A DNA stretch of 45,865 bases from positions 1-45,865 of the forward strand of contig JAUWCL010000027.1 in NCBI GenBank assembly GCA_030609325.1, given 5' to 3'. Made by a program: the position numbers and the translations under genes. Of the stretch, positions 1 to 7,649 are shown in pieces. Positions within the stretch are counted from its first letter, which is position 1. Every line of letters begins with the position of its first letter. Under the pieces are notes generated by a model. That model made no database searches, was not told the DNA's origin, and saw nothing but the letters and a program-made list of their open reading frames with translations. This DNA is from Candidatus Krumholzibacteriota bacterium (lineage in GTDB: Bacteria; Krumholzibacteriota; Krumholzibacteriia; Krumholzibacteriales; Krumholzibacteriaceae).

Positions 1-555
1 ACGAAGCATCACGCAAAACTCGAGTTTGAGGAGCTCTTCGATATCCTGATGGACGAGTACATCGAACGTCACAGCCCCGAGGGCAGGATCAGGAGGAAGG
101 CCGAGCGCGAGAAGCGGAAAGACGGACAAAAAGGGCCGAAAAGCTCGCAGAAGCATCTAAGATCCTCACAGAAAGACGGGCCGGGATCCGGGCTGGACTC
201 ACATAAACGGCGGGGAAGTCCCGGTGAGAGTGGGGAAGAAGCGCCGAAACGCCGGTCTCTGAAGCGTCCGCAGAAGCCATCTGTACCCCCGCAGAAGCGG
301 GAAGAGTCGCGATATGTCCCCCGGTCCGTGCGTGACGAGGTCTACGCCAGAGACAGGGGGAGATGTACGTTTGTGTCGCCCGGGGGAAAACGGTGCGGCT
401 CGACGTGGGACCTTCAGATAGACCACATAGTCCCGTTCGCAAGGGGCGGGGATAACTCACCGGGCAACCTGAGGCTGTTATGCGCGAAGCATAACCGGCT
501 GGAGGCCAAAAGAGCTTTCGGGGAAAAGCACATGGAACAGTACTGCGATCCATGA
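1..555 (+). CDS. HNH endonuclease, 5' end cut by window edge
   Basis: The reading frame is open from base 1, so the N-terminus lies outside the window; the ATG at 49 is probably internal. The visible part is a basic, low-complexity linker rich in K, R and S, followed by a C-terminal HNH nuclease fold. It shows RDRGRCTFV, a paired Cys in GKRCGS, the IDHIVPFARGG motif (metal-binding D-H), then N and LCAKHN. This arrangement is typical of stand-alone HNH proteins with a helical N-terminal region found in many GC-rich bacteria. The likely role is metal-dependent DNA cleavage; the target is unknown. It converges on the minus-strand glycosidase gene, with a terminator between them. Confidence 0.85.
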   Translation, partial: TKHHAKLEFEELFDILMDEYIERHSPEGRIRRKAEREKRKDGQKGPKSSQKHLRSSQKDGPGSGLDSHKRRGSPGESGEEAPKRRSLKRPQKPSVPPQKREESRYVPRSVRDEVYARDRGRCTFVSPGGKRCGSTWDLQIDHIVPFARGGDNSPGNLRLLCAKHNRLEAKRAFGEKHMEQYCDP

Positions 556-573
556 AGCCGTTTGATCCGTGAA

Positions 574-615
574 AAACCCGGCGCCAAAGTCTATGATATC
601 TCCAGGGCCGGGTTT
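574..615 (-). terminator. Rho-independent terminator between convergent genes
   Basis: A perfect 9-bp stem (AAACCCGGC at 574-582, GCCGGGTTT at 607-615) encloses a 24-nt loop. Read on the minus strand, the stem is followed by a run of five T (577-571 region), so it can end the glycosidase transcript whose stop codon is at 648-650. It may also serve the HNH gene from the other side. Confidence 0.7.
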
Positions 616-647
616 CCTTGGATCTATTTGATCACAAGAGCTGCGTA

Positions 648-2555
648 CTATTTGAGAAGCACAAGCTTGGTCATACCGACGATTCTGCCGCCGTCGAAGA
701 CGGCAGCGGCGTAGATGCCGGAGGCGATCTGCCGTCCACTGTCGCTCCTGCCGTCCCATACGAAGGAACCGGTCCCGTCGTCGGACGACATCACGTTCTC
801 GGTGTGGATCCGCTTCCCGGCGATGGAGAACACCACCACCTCGATGAGGCTGTGCGGGCTGGCCGTGAAGCTGATTGTCGTGACGGGATTGAACGGATTG
901 GGAGAACATGACACCAATTCGGAGGGGCGTGGTGTCACGGCGTCTCCCGGCGCAGAGGCCGGGAATGCCGCCGGGCCCTGATCTCCGTCCTTCACGGGAA
1001 CGAATTCGCCGGAGAGTGGCGAGGCCAAACCCGTGGGGGGTGGGAACGGACGTTCCTCGATCGAGTCGATGTTGATATGCCCCATCGGGGACGAACAGTC
1101 GTCGACGATTTTTATGTAGAACTGCCTGCCCATGTAAGGCTCGAGATCCCAGAATCTTTCGTCCATCGTCTCCACACCGCGCCCTGTCTCGCTGTAGATT
1201 GTCTCGCCGGTGCCGGCGTCTATCATCGCGACGAAACAGGAATCCGGATAATTTCCTCCGCCGACGAGAAGCCGCAGCGATCTTCCCGTCACGGTGAAGG
1301 TCCTCGAGCGGATGGCGCCCCTCGGCCCGTCCCCCTGCCGGACCCCCGGCCTGTATCCGAATATCGGGCCGTCGAATTTCTCCGCCGTCCCTATCCACCA
1401 GTTTCCCTCGAAACCGACTTTCGTCGTGTCGTCGCCCCGGAAAGCGTATGCGTCCCCGAAGACAGGCTGGTGGTTGAAAGCGTCTCCGCTCAGAACGGTC
1501 CAGTCTCCCAGCGGCGGCTCAAGGTCGACTATGGCGTAGTCGCCGCTCCATATGAGGGTATCAAACCTGATAGAGTGGACGTGGTCCCCCGTGTAGTCGA
1601 GATATGAAGTGTGCCTCGAGATGATCTCGGCTCCGGACGGGGTCCGCGTGATCTCGGCGGCGTGGCCGAAATCGATTATAGATCTGTAGATGATATTCCA
1701 TCCGCTCGTCAGGGAATCGGAGAACATGTGCGAGATTCCGCCTACGCCTTCCTCGGTGAAGAAGAGGTGGTACTTCCCGTTCCGTTTGAGGACGAACGTA
1801 CTCTCGAGCAGGTGCCAGTTTTCGTGCACGTACATCGGCCCGGCATCGCTCCAGGAGAATCTGCCGTCGCCGCTTGTAAGCGCCACGGCTCCGTAATCGT
1901 CCCTGGTTCTGGTCGTCTGGGTGAGATAACAACCGCTCTCGTCCTCGAAGAAGTTGGGGTCGCGGAAATGGCAGTACTCGTTCTCGTTCCAGTTGCACCA
2001 TGAAGAATCGCATGCGAACGGCTCCATGATTTCTTCTCCGGCCTTGATCCAGCAGTCAAGGCTGCCGCCCGAATAGGCTATCCCGGTCTGCTGGGCCGAC
2101 GAGGAGTTAACGCCGGTATAGAACATCAGGTAGTAGCCGTCCGTCCCTTCCATGGGTACGACGCACGGCGCCCAGATATCCCTGGCGTCCCAGTCCCCCG
2201 GCTGTCCCCTCGAAAGTACCGGCTCGTGGAAGGTCCATCTGATAAGGTCAGCCGACGTGGCATGGCCGAAGTTTTTCTCGTTGGTCACGATGTAGAAGAT
2301 ATGATAAACGCCGTCGACAATCACTATCGTATGGTCCTTGACATCCTGGTCGGGATTGTACATGACGGGGCCCTCGAAGTCGAAAAACGCCATCGTTTCG
2401 GGATCTCCCGGGGTGAAGGTGCCAGCTGTCGAGGGATTGGAGGGACGCGGCCTGCCGAGATCGCACGCATTCTCGTCAGCGCCGGCCGGTACTGCCGGCA
2501 GGAGGATCAGTGCAGCGAAAAGGATGATGGCTGAAGGGAACCTGGGTTTGAGCAT
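648..2555 (-). CDS. Secreted GH32/GH43-like beta-propeller glycosidase with C-terminal sorting domain
   Basis: About 635 aa. A signal peptide (MLKPRF then a hydrophobic stretch ending AGA) is followed by a five-bladed-propeller glycosidase region, roughly residues 50-330. The three carboxylates expected of the GH32/43/68 clans are visible: Asp in KDHTIVIVDG (~74), RDPNFF (~199) and Glu in LESTFVLKRNG (~251). Residues ~375-535 resemble the module that follows GH32 levanase/fructosidase domains (LLVGGGNYPDSC, MGHINIDSI). The last ~80 residues are an FlgD/T9SS-type domain (SPNPFNPVTTISF). It probably hydrolyses an exported polysaccharide; substrate unknown. The start at 2555 is chosen because AAAAGG lies 9 nt upstream and a hairpin covers the ATG at 2594. 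An in-frame ATG at 2564 abuts the SD. Confidence 0.8.
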   Translation of the reverse strand: MLKPRFPSAIILFAALILLPAVPAGADENACDLGRPRPSNPSTAGTFTPGDPETMAFFDFEGPVMYNPDQDVKDHTIVIVDGVYHIFYIVTNEKNFGHATSADLIRWTFHEPVLSRGQPGDWDARDIWAPCVVPMEGTDGYYLMFYTGVNSSSAQQTGIAYSGGSLDCWIKAGEEIMEPFACDSSWCNWNENEYCHFRDPNFFEDESGCYLTQTTRTRDDYGAVALTSGDGRFSWSDAGPMYVHENWHLLESTFVLKRNGKYHLFFTEEGVGGISHMFSDSLTSGWNIIYRSIIDFGHAAEITRTPSGAEIISRHTSYLDYTGDHVHSIRFDTLIWSGDYAIVDLEPPLGDWTVLSGDAFNHQPVFGDAYAFRGDDTTKVGFEGNWWIGTAEKFDGPIFGYRPGVRQGDGPRGAIRSRTFTVTGRSLRLLVGGGNYPDSCFVAMIDAGTGETIYSETGRGVETMDERFWDLEPYMGRQFYIKIVDDCSSPMGHINIDSIEERPFPPPTGLASPLSGEFVPVKDGDQGPAAFPASAPGDAVTPRPSELVSCSPNPFNPVTTISFTASPHSLIEVVVFSIAGKRIHTENVMSSDDGTGSFVWDGRSDSGRQIASGIYAAAVFDGGRIVGMTKLVLLK

Positions 2556-2564
2556 GGATGACAT

Positions 2565-2608
2565 CCTTTTAAAAGGTGACCTGGGTCTGGGCATGGCAGA
2601 CCCAGGTC
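2565..2608 (-). promoter_or_regulatory. Leader hairpin and palindromic SD before glycosidase gene
   Basis: A perfect 12-bp inverted repeat (GACCTGGGTCTG at 2578-2589, CAGACCCAGGTC at 2597-2608) has a 7-nt loop that contains an ATG (2594) in the reading frame. Directly downstream in the transcript is the self-complementary CCTTTTAAAAGG (2565-2576), whose AAAAGG half is the Shine-Dalgarno. The leader could therefore fold and modulate ribosome access. A function is inferred, not shown. Confidence 0.45.
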
Positions 2609-2690
2609 TGTGGGACTATCATGTCCCGGATGATTTTCCTGTGCTTCGATTCGTTCAATCCAGATCTTCCCCCGGCGGTGCGAGCAGGTA

Positions 2691-3929
2691 TCACCTGAGC
2701 AGGATCATCTTGCGGGTGAATACCTCCTTGCCGATTTGCAGCCGACAGTAGTAGACGCCTGAAGGTATGGACCTTCGCGAGGAGAGAGCCGGGTTCCAGA
2801 CGTACACGTGGTCACCGGCGGATCTATGACCGAGATCGTGTCTGGCTATCGTCCTGCCCGACACGTCGTAAAAAGTAATCGTCACCCGGCTGTCCGATTT
2901 GGCCGATCCGACCGTAAACGGGATCGTGGTCGCCGGGTTGAAGGGATTGGGATAGTTCTGGCCTATCGAATTGGGCACTCCGGGAAGCCCCGGCGCGAAC
3001 AGCGGCCCGACTATCGTCGGGTCGGCGGAGTCGAGCTCGACGAGCCAGTAGTACCTGTCGACCTGTGGTTCGTCGCATTCGTCGAACCAGCTGAAGCTTG
3101 TGATGCCGTAGACCGGCTCCTCGTTCCTACGCACCGCACAAGCAAGGTCGGGGCTGTCGCTTCGATAGATGTCGAAACCGGCCGTTTCGCCGCAGCAGTA
3201 CGTGATCCAGGAAAGGATCACGCCACCGTCGACCCTCTCGCACTGCAGCGTTGTTACCTGGACGGCGGTGACGGGAACGAGCCTCAGTGATATTTGCTCC
3301 GCTGTGCCGAACGATGTCATGATGCCGGTGACCATCGTGTCCCTGTATCCGGGAGCGCTGGCCAGGACGGTGAACTCGCTCTCCGGAAGATGCGAGAAAT
3401 CGAATTTCTTGCCGTCGAACTGCGAACAGGATCCTACATGTCCGTCGCTCGTGCTGGTGAGGCTGACGACGGCCCCGGCCGGCACGTCCGGCTGATCCGA
3501 TTCGAGGGTACCCTCGATGGCGGCGTCGGGCCTATCGAGCCAGTATTCGCGGGTGGAATCGTTGAAGAAGAAATACCAGTAGCCGCTGTCGGGCATCACC
3601 GAGACGATAGACGGCGGGCTCCAGTTGTATGCGGCAATCCCCCAACCGTATTCGAACGACCATCCCCAATGCATAGGCATGTACGATCCGTCCGCGGTGA
3701 ACTTGAAATATATCGTGTCGGGGGCACCCGGTTCGTTGATCAGCTTGAGCTTGCGCCAGACGTCTCCGCTGATGGGATCCATGTTGTTGGCGTCGTCGAC
3801 CGGCTCGCACGTGCTCCCGCTGCAATTGCTGACAAGCTGGATCGAACCGAATCCCAAGGCAGGCGCCCCGGCCACAGATTGCAACAGGACACCGACGAGC
3901 AGACCACCGGAAAGAAGGGTCTTTCTCAA
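2691..3929 (-). CDS. Secreted multidomain protein with FlgD/T9SS-type C-terminal domain
   Basis: About 412 aa. It has a signal peptide (RKTLLSGGLLVGVLLQ...AGA). A poorly classified N-terminal region is rich in W, Y and G. Next comes a carboxypeptidase-regulatory/CnaB-like beta-sandwich (IEGTLESD...LSLRLVP, ~130-220), an FN3-like module (~225-320), and a terminal FlgD/T9SS-like domain (NYPNPFNPATTIPF...SGVYYCRLQIG). This suggests an exported, surface-anchored or released structural or binding protein. The start is a TTG at 3929 with AAGGA 8 nt upstream, the same spacing as the gene downstream. A longer frame to 4046 exists but would begin upstream of the promoter. It is probably transcribed with the glycosidase gene, 135 bp downstream. 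Confidence 0.75.
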   Translation of the reverse strand: MRKTLLSGGLLVGVLLQSVAGAPALGFGSIQLVSNCSGSTCEPVDDANNMDPISGDVWRKLKLINEPGAPDTIYFKFTADGSYMPMHWGWSFEYGWGIAAYNWSPPSIVSVMPDSGYWYFFFNDSTREYWLDRPDAAIEGTLESDQPDVPAGAVVSLTSTSDGHVGSCSQFDGKKFDFSHLPESEFTVLASAPGYRDTMVTGIMTSFGTAEQISLRLVPVTAVQVTTLQCERVDGGVILSWITYCCGETAGFDIYRSDSPDLACAVRRNEEPVYGITSFSWFDECDEPQVDRYYWLVELDSADPTIVGPLFAPGLPGVPNSIGQNYPNPFNPATTIPFTVGSAKSDSRVTITFYDVSGRTIARHDLGHRSAGDHVYVWNPALSSRRSIPSGVYYCRLQIGKEVFTRKMILLR

Positions 3930-3996
3930 TTCACACATCCTTATTGGTGCAAAGCGCGTGTTCCTGGTCCAAAAGGAATGCATACAATGTACGTAA

Positions 3997-4025
3997 ATTA
4001 TAGCGTAATAAACCATTTTTGTCAA
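3997..4025 (-). promoter_or_regulatory. Perfect sigma70-type promoter
   Basis: On the minus strand, TTGACA (4025-4020), a 17-nt spacer and TATAAT (4002-3997) form an exact consensus. Transcription would start near 3990, giving a leader of about 60 nt before the TTG start at 3929. This rules out the 4046 start of the longer frame. Confidence 0.85.
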
Positions 4026-4220
4026 TATTGACAATTCCTGGCCCACCCGGATGACGCGTTTCCTTTCTCAATCAAACCGGTATTTTCGGAACGTTTATTG
4101 CAAAATTCGGTGCAGAATGGCCCCAGGGCCTGCAATATTTGTGTAACTTCAATTTTTGAAACGGGTTCGGATTTAAGTGCTTCGCCGGCCCGGTTGGATT
4201 TTGCAATCGGAGGACACGAA

Positions 4221-4727
4221 TTGACAGACAAACTGATGCTCGATCCGAGGGACACCTTCGAATCGAGGGAATTCTACATCAAGGCGGAAGCCAATATAAA
4301 AAGAAACAACTACGGCGAGGCCCTCGGGCTTCTCGAGCAGGCGCTCAAGATCTCGCCCGAGCACCCCGTCTATCTCTCGATGATGGGATTGTGTGAGTCG
4401 ATGATGGGAGATTCGGCGAAGGGCGAGAAGATGTGCAGGATGGCCCTCCAGCTCGCCGGCTGCGAACGCGACCCGATGCTGTACGTCAACCTCGGCCGCG
4501 TGATGCTCGAGAGAGGCGACCGCATAGGGGCAAGAGAGAACTATATGAAGGCTTACAGGAGGGACAACACGAACGCCCCGGCGGCCCTCGAGCTCTCCCG
4601 CATGGGGGTCCGCAAGAAGCCGTTGATCTCATTCCTCGGCCGCGACCACCCGCTGAACAAGTGCCTCGGCAAGCTGCGGCACAGGCTCAGGGAGAATCGC
4701 ACGGAAGGCCTTAAGAAATCCCGGTAA
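4221..4727 (+). CDS. TPR-repeat protein
   Basis: About 168 aa, cytoplasmic, no signal peptide. At least three tetratricopeptide units are visible: KAEANIKRNNYGEALGLLEQ, then YLSMMGLCESMMGDSAKGEK, then YVNLGRVMLERGDRIGAREN. A basic tail (KKPLISFLGRDHPLNKCLGKLRHRLRE) follows. TPR arrays bind partner proteins; the partner is unknown. The TTG at 4221 is chosen as start because GGAGGA lies 6 nt upstream; the longer frame from 4098 lacks a ribosome site and reads into the divergent promoter region. It is followed by a second TPR gene, so the two may be functionally linked. Confidence 0.75.
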   Translation: MTDKLMLDPRDTFESREFYIKAEANIKRNNYGEALGLLEQALKISPEHPVYLSMMGLCESMMGDSAKGEKMCRMALQLAGCERDPMLYVNLGRVMLERGDRIGARENYMKAYRRDNTNAPAALELSRMGVRKKPLISFLGRDHPLNKCLGKLRHRLRENRTEGLKKSR

Positions 4728-4862
4728 ACCGCCTACCCCCGTCCTTCAGTGGATGACATACCCGTATTGTGATCCCCTCGTCTGACAATCGTCTCCGACC
4801 GTGTCAATATGCCCCAGAAATCTCTGGCACCCCCCGGCCGTGCGACCTTATCATATCTCTAT

Positions 4863-6068
4863 ATGGATCTTCATGCCGCAAGAACGTTCCGGATGATCCT
4901 CCTCGCGACGGTTGTACTCACGCCGATGATATTCGGCGCATGCGCCGGGGGTGGCGGGGGCAGCGTGAGGGACGCGTTGGAGGCGGGTTGGGACGAGGCT
5001 AGGCGCGACGCTGACGGGCGGATACTGGCCCTTCTGGAACTCGGTGGATACGAAGAGGTAATATGGATTGCCGATAGTCTCGAGGCCACGGGAGGCACCG
5101 ACCCGAGGCTCAAGGGACAGAAGGCCGAAGCCCTCTGGAGGACGGGCAGTATGGACGAGGCGGTGGTTCTCTTCGAGGAATCGCTTCTCGCCGACTATGC
5201 GGTGTGCGAGACGCACCTGAATTTCGCCGTGCTGCTTCTCGAGACGGGCAAGACGGGACGGGCGCTTACCGAGCTCAACGAGGCGAAGATGTTTTGCGGA
5301 CCTGAGAACACGCCGGTGATAAGCAGGAACCTCGCCGTCGTCCGGATCAAGAAGGGGGAGGAGGAAGCGGCGCTCGCCGCCGTGGACGAGGGGCTCGACT
5401 ACGCGCCCGGCGATTCATACCTGCTCGGTCTCAAGGGGATGCTCGTCGCCGAGGCGAATCCTGTCTTTGCGGAGACGCTCTTCGTCAGATCGGAACGCGC
5501 GGGAGGCATGTCTCCCGATTTCCTCTACCAGCTCGGGCTCCTTATGCTGAGGAGCAACCAGCCCTCCCGTGCGGTCAAATCGTTCGAAGAAGCCCTGGCG
5601 GCCGATCCGGCTGACCGCGAGATCAGGTACAACTATGCCGAGGCCCTGGCGAGATCGAAAAGGACGGAGGAAGCGGGTACGGTCCTGCGGGAGATGCTCG
5701 ACGAGCAGTACGAAGAGAAGGCGGCGAAACGTCTCGCCCGGCTGGTTTTCCGCAAGGGCGACTACGGGGAGGCCCTCGTCCTCTTCCGGACTCTCCCAGA
5801 GACTCCCGAGAACCTCGACAGGGTGGCGATGTGCCTTCACAGGCTCTCGCGTACTGACGAGGCGATCGAGATCCAGCGGGGGGTCGTTGACCAGAGGCCC
5901 GCCTGGCCGACGGGGCTGATTAACCTCGCAGTGATGCTGGCGTCCACCGGCGAGCTGGACGAATCCGAGATACTTCTTGTGAAGGCACTCGAGCTCGACC
6001 CCGAAAACGTGACCGCCACCGTAAACATCGAGAGCCTCAGAAAGGCACGCAGCGAAAGCGGCCTGTGA
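4863..6068 (+). CDS. TPR-repeat lipoprotein
   Basis: About 401 aa. A hydrophobic N-terminal segment ends in a plausible lipobox (IFGAC, Cys ~27) followed by a Gly-rich linker, suggesting a membrane-anchored periplasmic protein. The rest is a solenoid of TPR-like units, e.g. KAEALWRTGSMDEAVVLFEE, LYQLGLLMLRSNQPSRAVKS, MCLHRLSRTDEAIEIQRG and LINLAVMLASTGELDESEIL. Such proteins scaffold envelope complexes. The start is uncertain: ATG at 4863, 4893 or 4809, none with a clear Shine-Dalgarno; 4863 gives a normal signal length. It ends 140 bp before the zinc-ribbon gene, which has its own promoter. Confidence 0.75.
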   Translation: MDLHAARTFRMILLATVVLTPMIFGACAGGGGGSVRDALEAGWDEARRDADGRILALLELGGYEEVIWIADSLEATGGTDPRLKGQKAEALWRTGSMDEAVVLFEESLLADYAVCETHLNFAVLLLETGKTGRALTELNEAKMFCGPENTPVISRNLAVVRIKKGEEEAALAAVDEGLDYAPGDSYLLGLKGMLVAEANPVFAETLFVRSERAGGMSPDFLYQLGLLMLRSNQPSRAVKSFEEALAADPADREIRYNYAEALARSKRTEEAGTVLREMLDEQYEEKAAKRLARLVFRKGDYGEALVLFRTLPETPENLDRVAMCLHRLSRTDEAIEIQRGVVDQRPAWPTGLINLAVMLASTGELDESEILLVKALELDPENVTATVNIESLRKARSESGL

Positions 6069-6101
6069 AACGCTGTTATGTCGGTAAAATAGTAAAAACC
6101 G

Positions 6102-6129
6102 TTGTTATTCTGCGCCCGCGTTCTATAAA
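6102..6129 (+). promoter_or_regulatory. Putative sigma70 promoter for zinc-ribbon gene
   Basis: TTGTTA (6102-6107), a 16-nt spacer and TATAAA (6124-6129) lie in the gap after the TPR gene. The predicted leader to the ATG at 6209 is about 73 nt. Confidence 0.5.
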
Positions 6130-6208
6130 ATGCATCGACGAAAGGGAAACAATCCTCCTCCGGCTGACGTAACAGGAAGTGAGGATTCCAAAAGCGGAGG
6201 TAGACATC

Positions 6209-6640
6209 ATGTACTGCCAGCATTGCGGCAGGGAAGCCAAAGAAGGCAGCGGGTATTGCGAAAACTGTGGCAGGCCCTTCGAGAAGGCGCCTCCCGGCGG
6301 CGGAAAGCTGTATGCGTACGAACTGACCCGCCTCAACGTCCCCGAGGATACCAGGAATCCGGGGGTCGCGGCGTCGCTCGGTTTCTTCCTTGGCTGGATA
6401 CTGCTCGGGCCGGTAGGCTATATCTACCTCGGTCAATGGAACTGGTTCTGGCTTACCTTCGTGATCCAGATCTTCGCCATCCCGCTCACCGCGGGGGTGG
6501 CGTACATCCTGCTTCCCGTGATTTTCGCTATCCATCAGTACCAGATGGCGAAGGATCTGAACGAGATGGTCGTTGTCGCCAGAGAAGAGCGACAGGATGA
6601 TGTCGATGAAGACGGCATGCCGACGATCAGGGAGGAATGA
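6209..6640 (+). CDS. Zinc-ribbon membrane protein
   Basis: About 143 aa. The N-terminus is a zinc ribbon with two CxxC knuckles (CQHCG at residues 3-7, CENCG at 19-23), a short linker, and then two or three hydrophobic segments (GFFLGWILLGPVGYIYLG, FWLTFVIQIFAIPLTAG, YILLPVIFAIHQ) with an acidic C-terminus. The layout resembles zinc-ribbon/TM2-like membrane proteins, whose function is not established. The start is fixed by GGAGG 8 nt upstream of the ATG. The GlpX-like gene follows 14 bp later, so they are probably co-transcribed. Confidence 0.7.
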   Translation: MYCQHCGREAKEGSGYCENCGRPFEKAPPGGGKLYAYELTRLNVPEDTRNPGVAASLGFFLGWILLGPVGYIYLGQWNWFWLTFVIQIFAIPLTAGVAYILLPVIFAIHQYQMAKDLNEMVVVAREERQDDVDEDGMPTIREE

Positions 6641-6654
6641 GGAGAGGATGAGAT

Positions 6655-7599
6655 TTGGATCGCAATCTGGCCCTTGAACTGGTCCGAGCGACCGAGGCGG
6701 CGGCGCTGGCCTCCGCCCGTCTGCTGGGGAAGGGTGATCCCTTAGCCGCAGACAGGGCGGCCGCGGCGGCTATGGCCCTCGCGATCAGGGGTATTAAGAT
6801 CACCGGAAATGTCATCATCGGAGAAAGGGACGAGATCCCCGACGCTGTCCTGCGCCGCGGCGACGTGGTCGGCTCGGGCGAGGAGCCCGAGGTCGACATA
6901 GCCCTCAATCCGCTCGAGGGGATGGGCTCGCTGGCTGACGGGCAGGGGAACGCCATCTCCGCCATAGCCCTCGGCCCCAGGGGATCATTCAGACATTTCA
7001 ACTCGAGATACATGAGGAAGATCGCCGTCGGCAGCGACGCGGCCGATTGCATAGACCTGGGCAGCTCCGTCTTCGACCAGCTGGTCAGGATCGCTGAGAC
7101 GAAACGCGTCTACGTCGAGGACCTCACCGTGGCCATCCTCAACAGGGAGAGGCACGACAGCCTCATCGACGAGGTCAGGCGCGCCGGGGCGAGGATCGAA
7201 CTCGTTCGCGACGGCGATCTCGCCGCCGCGTTCGCCGCCGCGCTGCCCGATACAGGGATCGACGTGGCGCTCGGAACGGGCGACACCCGGCAGGGGATCA
7301 TAACGGCGGCGGCGCTGGCCTGCCTCGGTGGGGGCTTCCAGGGACAACTGATCAGGGAGGAGACCGGGCTGGCCGACGACGATGACGACTACGAAAAGAT
7401 ATTCGGCATCGAGGATCTCACCGGCGGAAACAACATCATGTTCTCCGCGACCGGGGTATCGAGGAGCGCCTTCCTCGAGGGTGTGAATTTCCGCCCCGGG
7501 GGCGCCGTGACTCACAGCCTCGTCCTGCGCAGCAAGAGCGGCACGCTGAGGTTCCTGCGAACCGAGCATTTCTTCGACAAGGAGCCCGACTACACATAA
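6655..7599 (+). CDS. GlpX-like class II fructose-1,6-bisphosphatase homologue with altered active site
   Basis: 314 aa, full length for GlpX, and alignable almost without gaps to my recollection of E. coli GlpX. Conserved features: start MDRNLALELVR, Asp33, Glu57, Glu88, RHD (166-168), DGD (186-188), GGNNIMFSATG. GlpX normally hydrolyses fructose-1,6-bisphosphate in gluconeogenesis using metal ions bound by Asp33, Glu57, Asp85 and Glu213. Here position 85 is Asn (NPLEGM instead of DP-EGT) and position 213 is Gln (TRQG instead of APEG). Lys29 is Pro and the GEGE-DEAPM motif is disrupted. It may be an inactive or repurposed paralogue. The TTG start has a GAGAGGATGAGAT ribosome site. RarA follows 50 bp downstream. 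Confidence 0.85.
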   Translation: MDRNLALELVRATEAAALASARLLGKGDPLAADRAAAAAMALAIRGIKITGNVIIGERDEIPDAVLRRGDVVGSGEEPEVDIALNPLEGMGSLADGQGNAISAIALGPRGSFRHFNSRYMRKIAVGSDAADCIDLGSSVFDQLVRIAETKRVYVEDLTVAILNRERHDSLIDEVRRAGARIELVRDGDLAAAFAAALPDTGIDVALGTGDTRQGIITAAALACLGGGFQGQLIREETGLADDDDDYEKIFGIEDLTGGNNIMFSATGVSRSAFLEGVNFRPGGAVTHSLVLRSKSGTLRFLRTEHFFDKEPDYT

Positions 7600-7649
7600 T
7601 CAAGGAACCGGACCGCACGTGATCGAGAAATCTGACCAGATATTATCCG

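Noticed and set aside
478-1398. Large antisense frames over the glycosidase and many other genes
   Set aside because: They are Arg-rich shadows of GC-rich coding strands without ribosome sites or domains.
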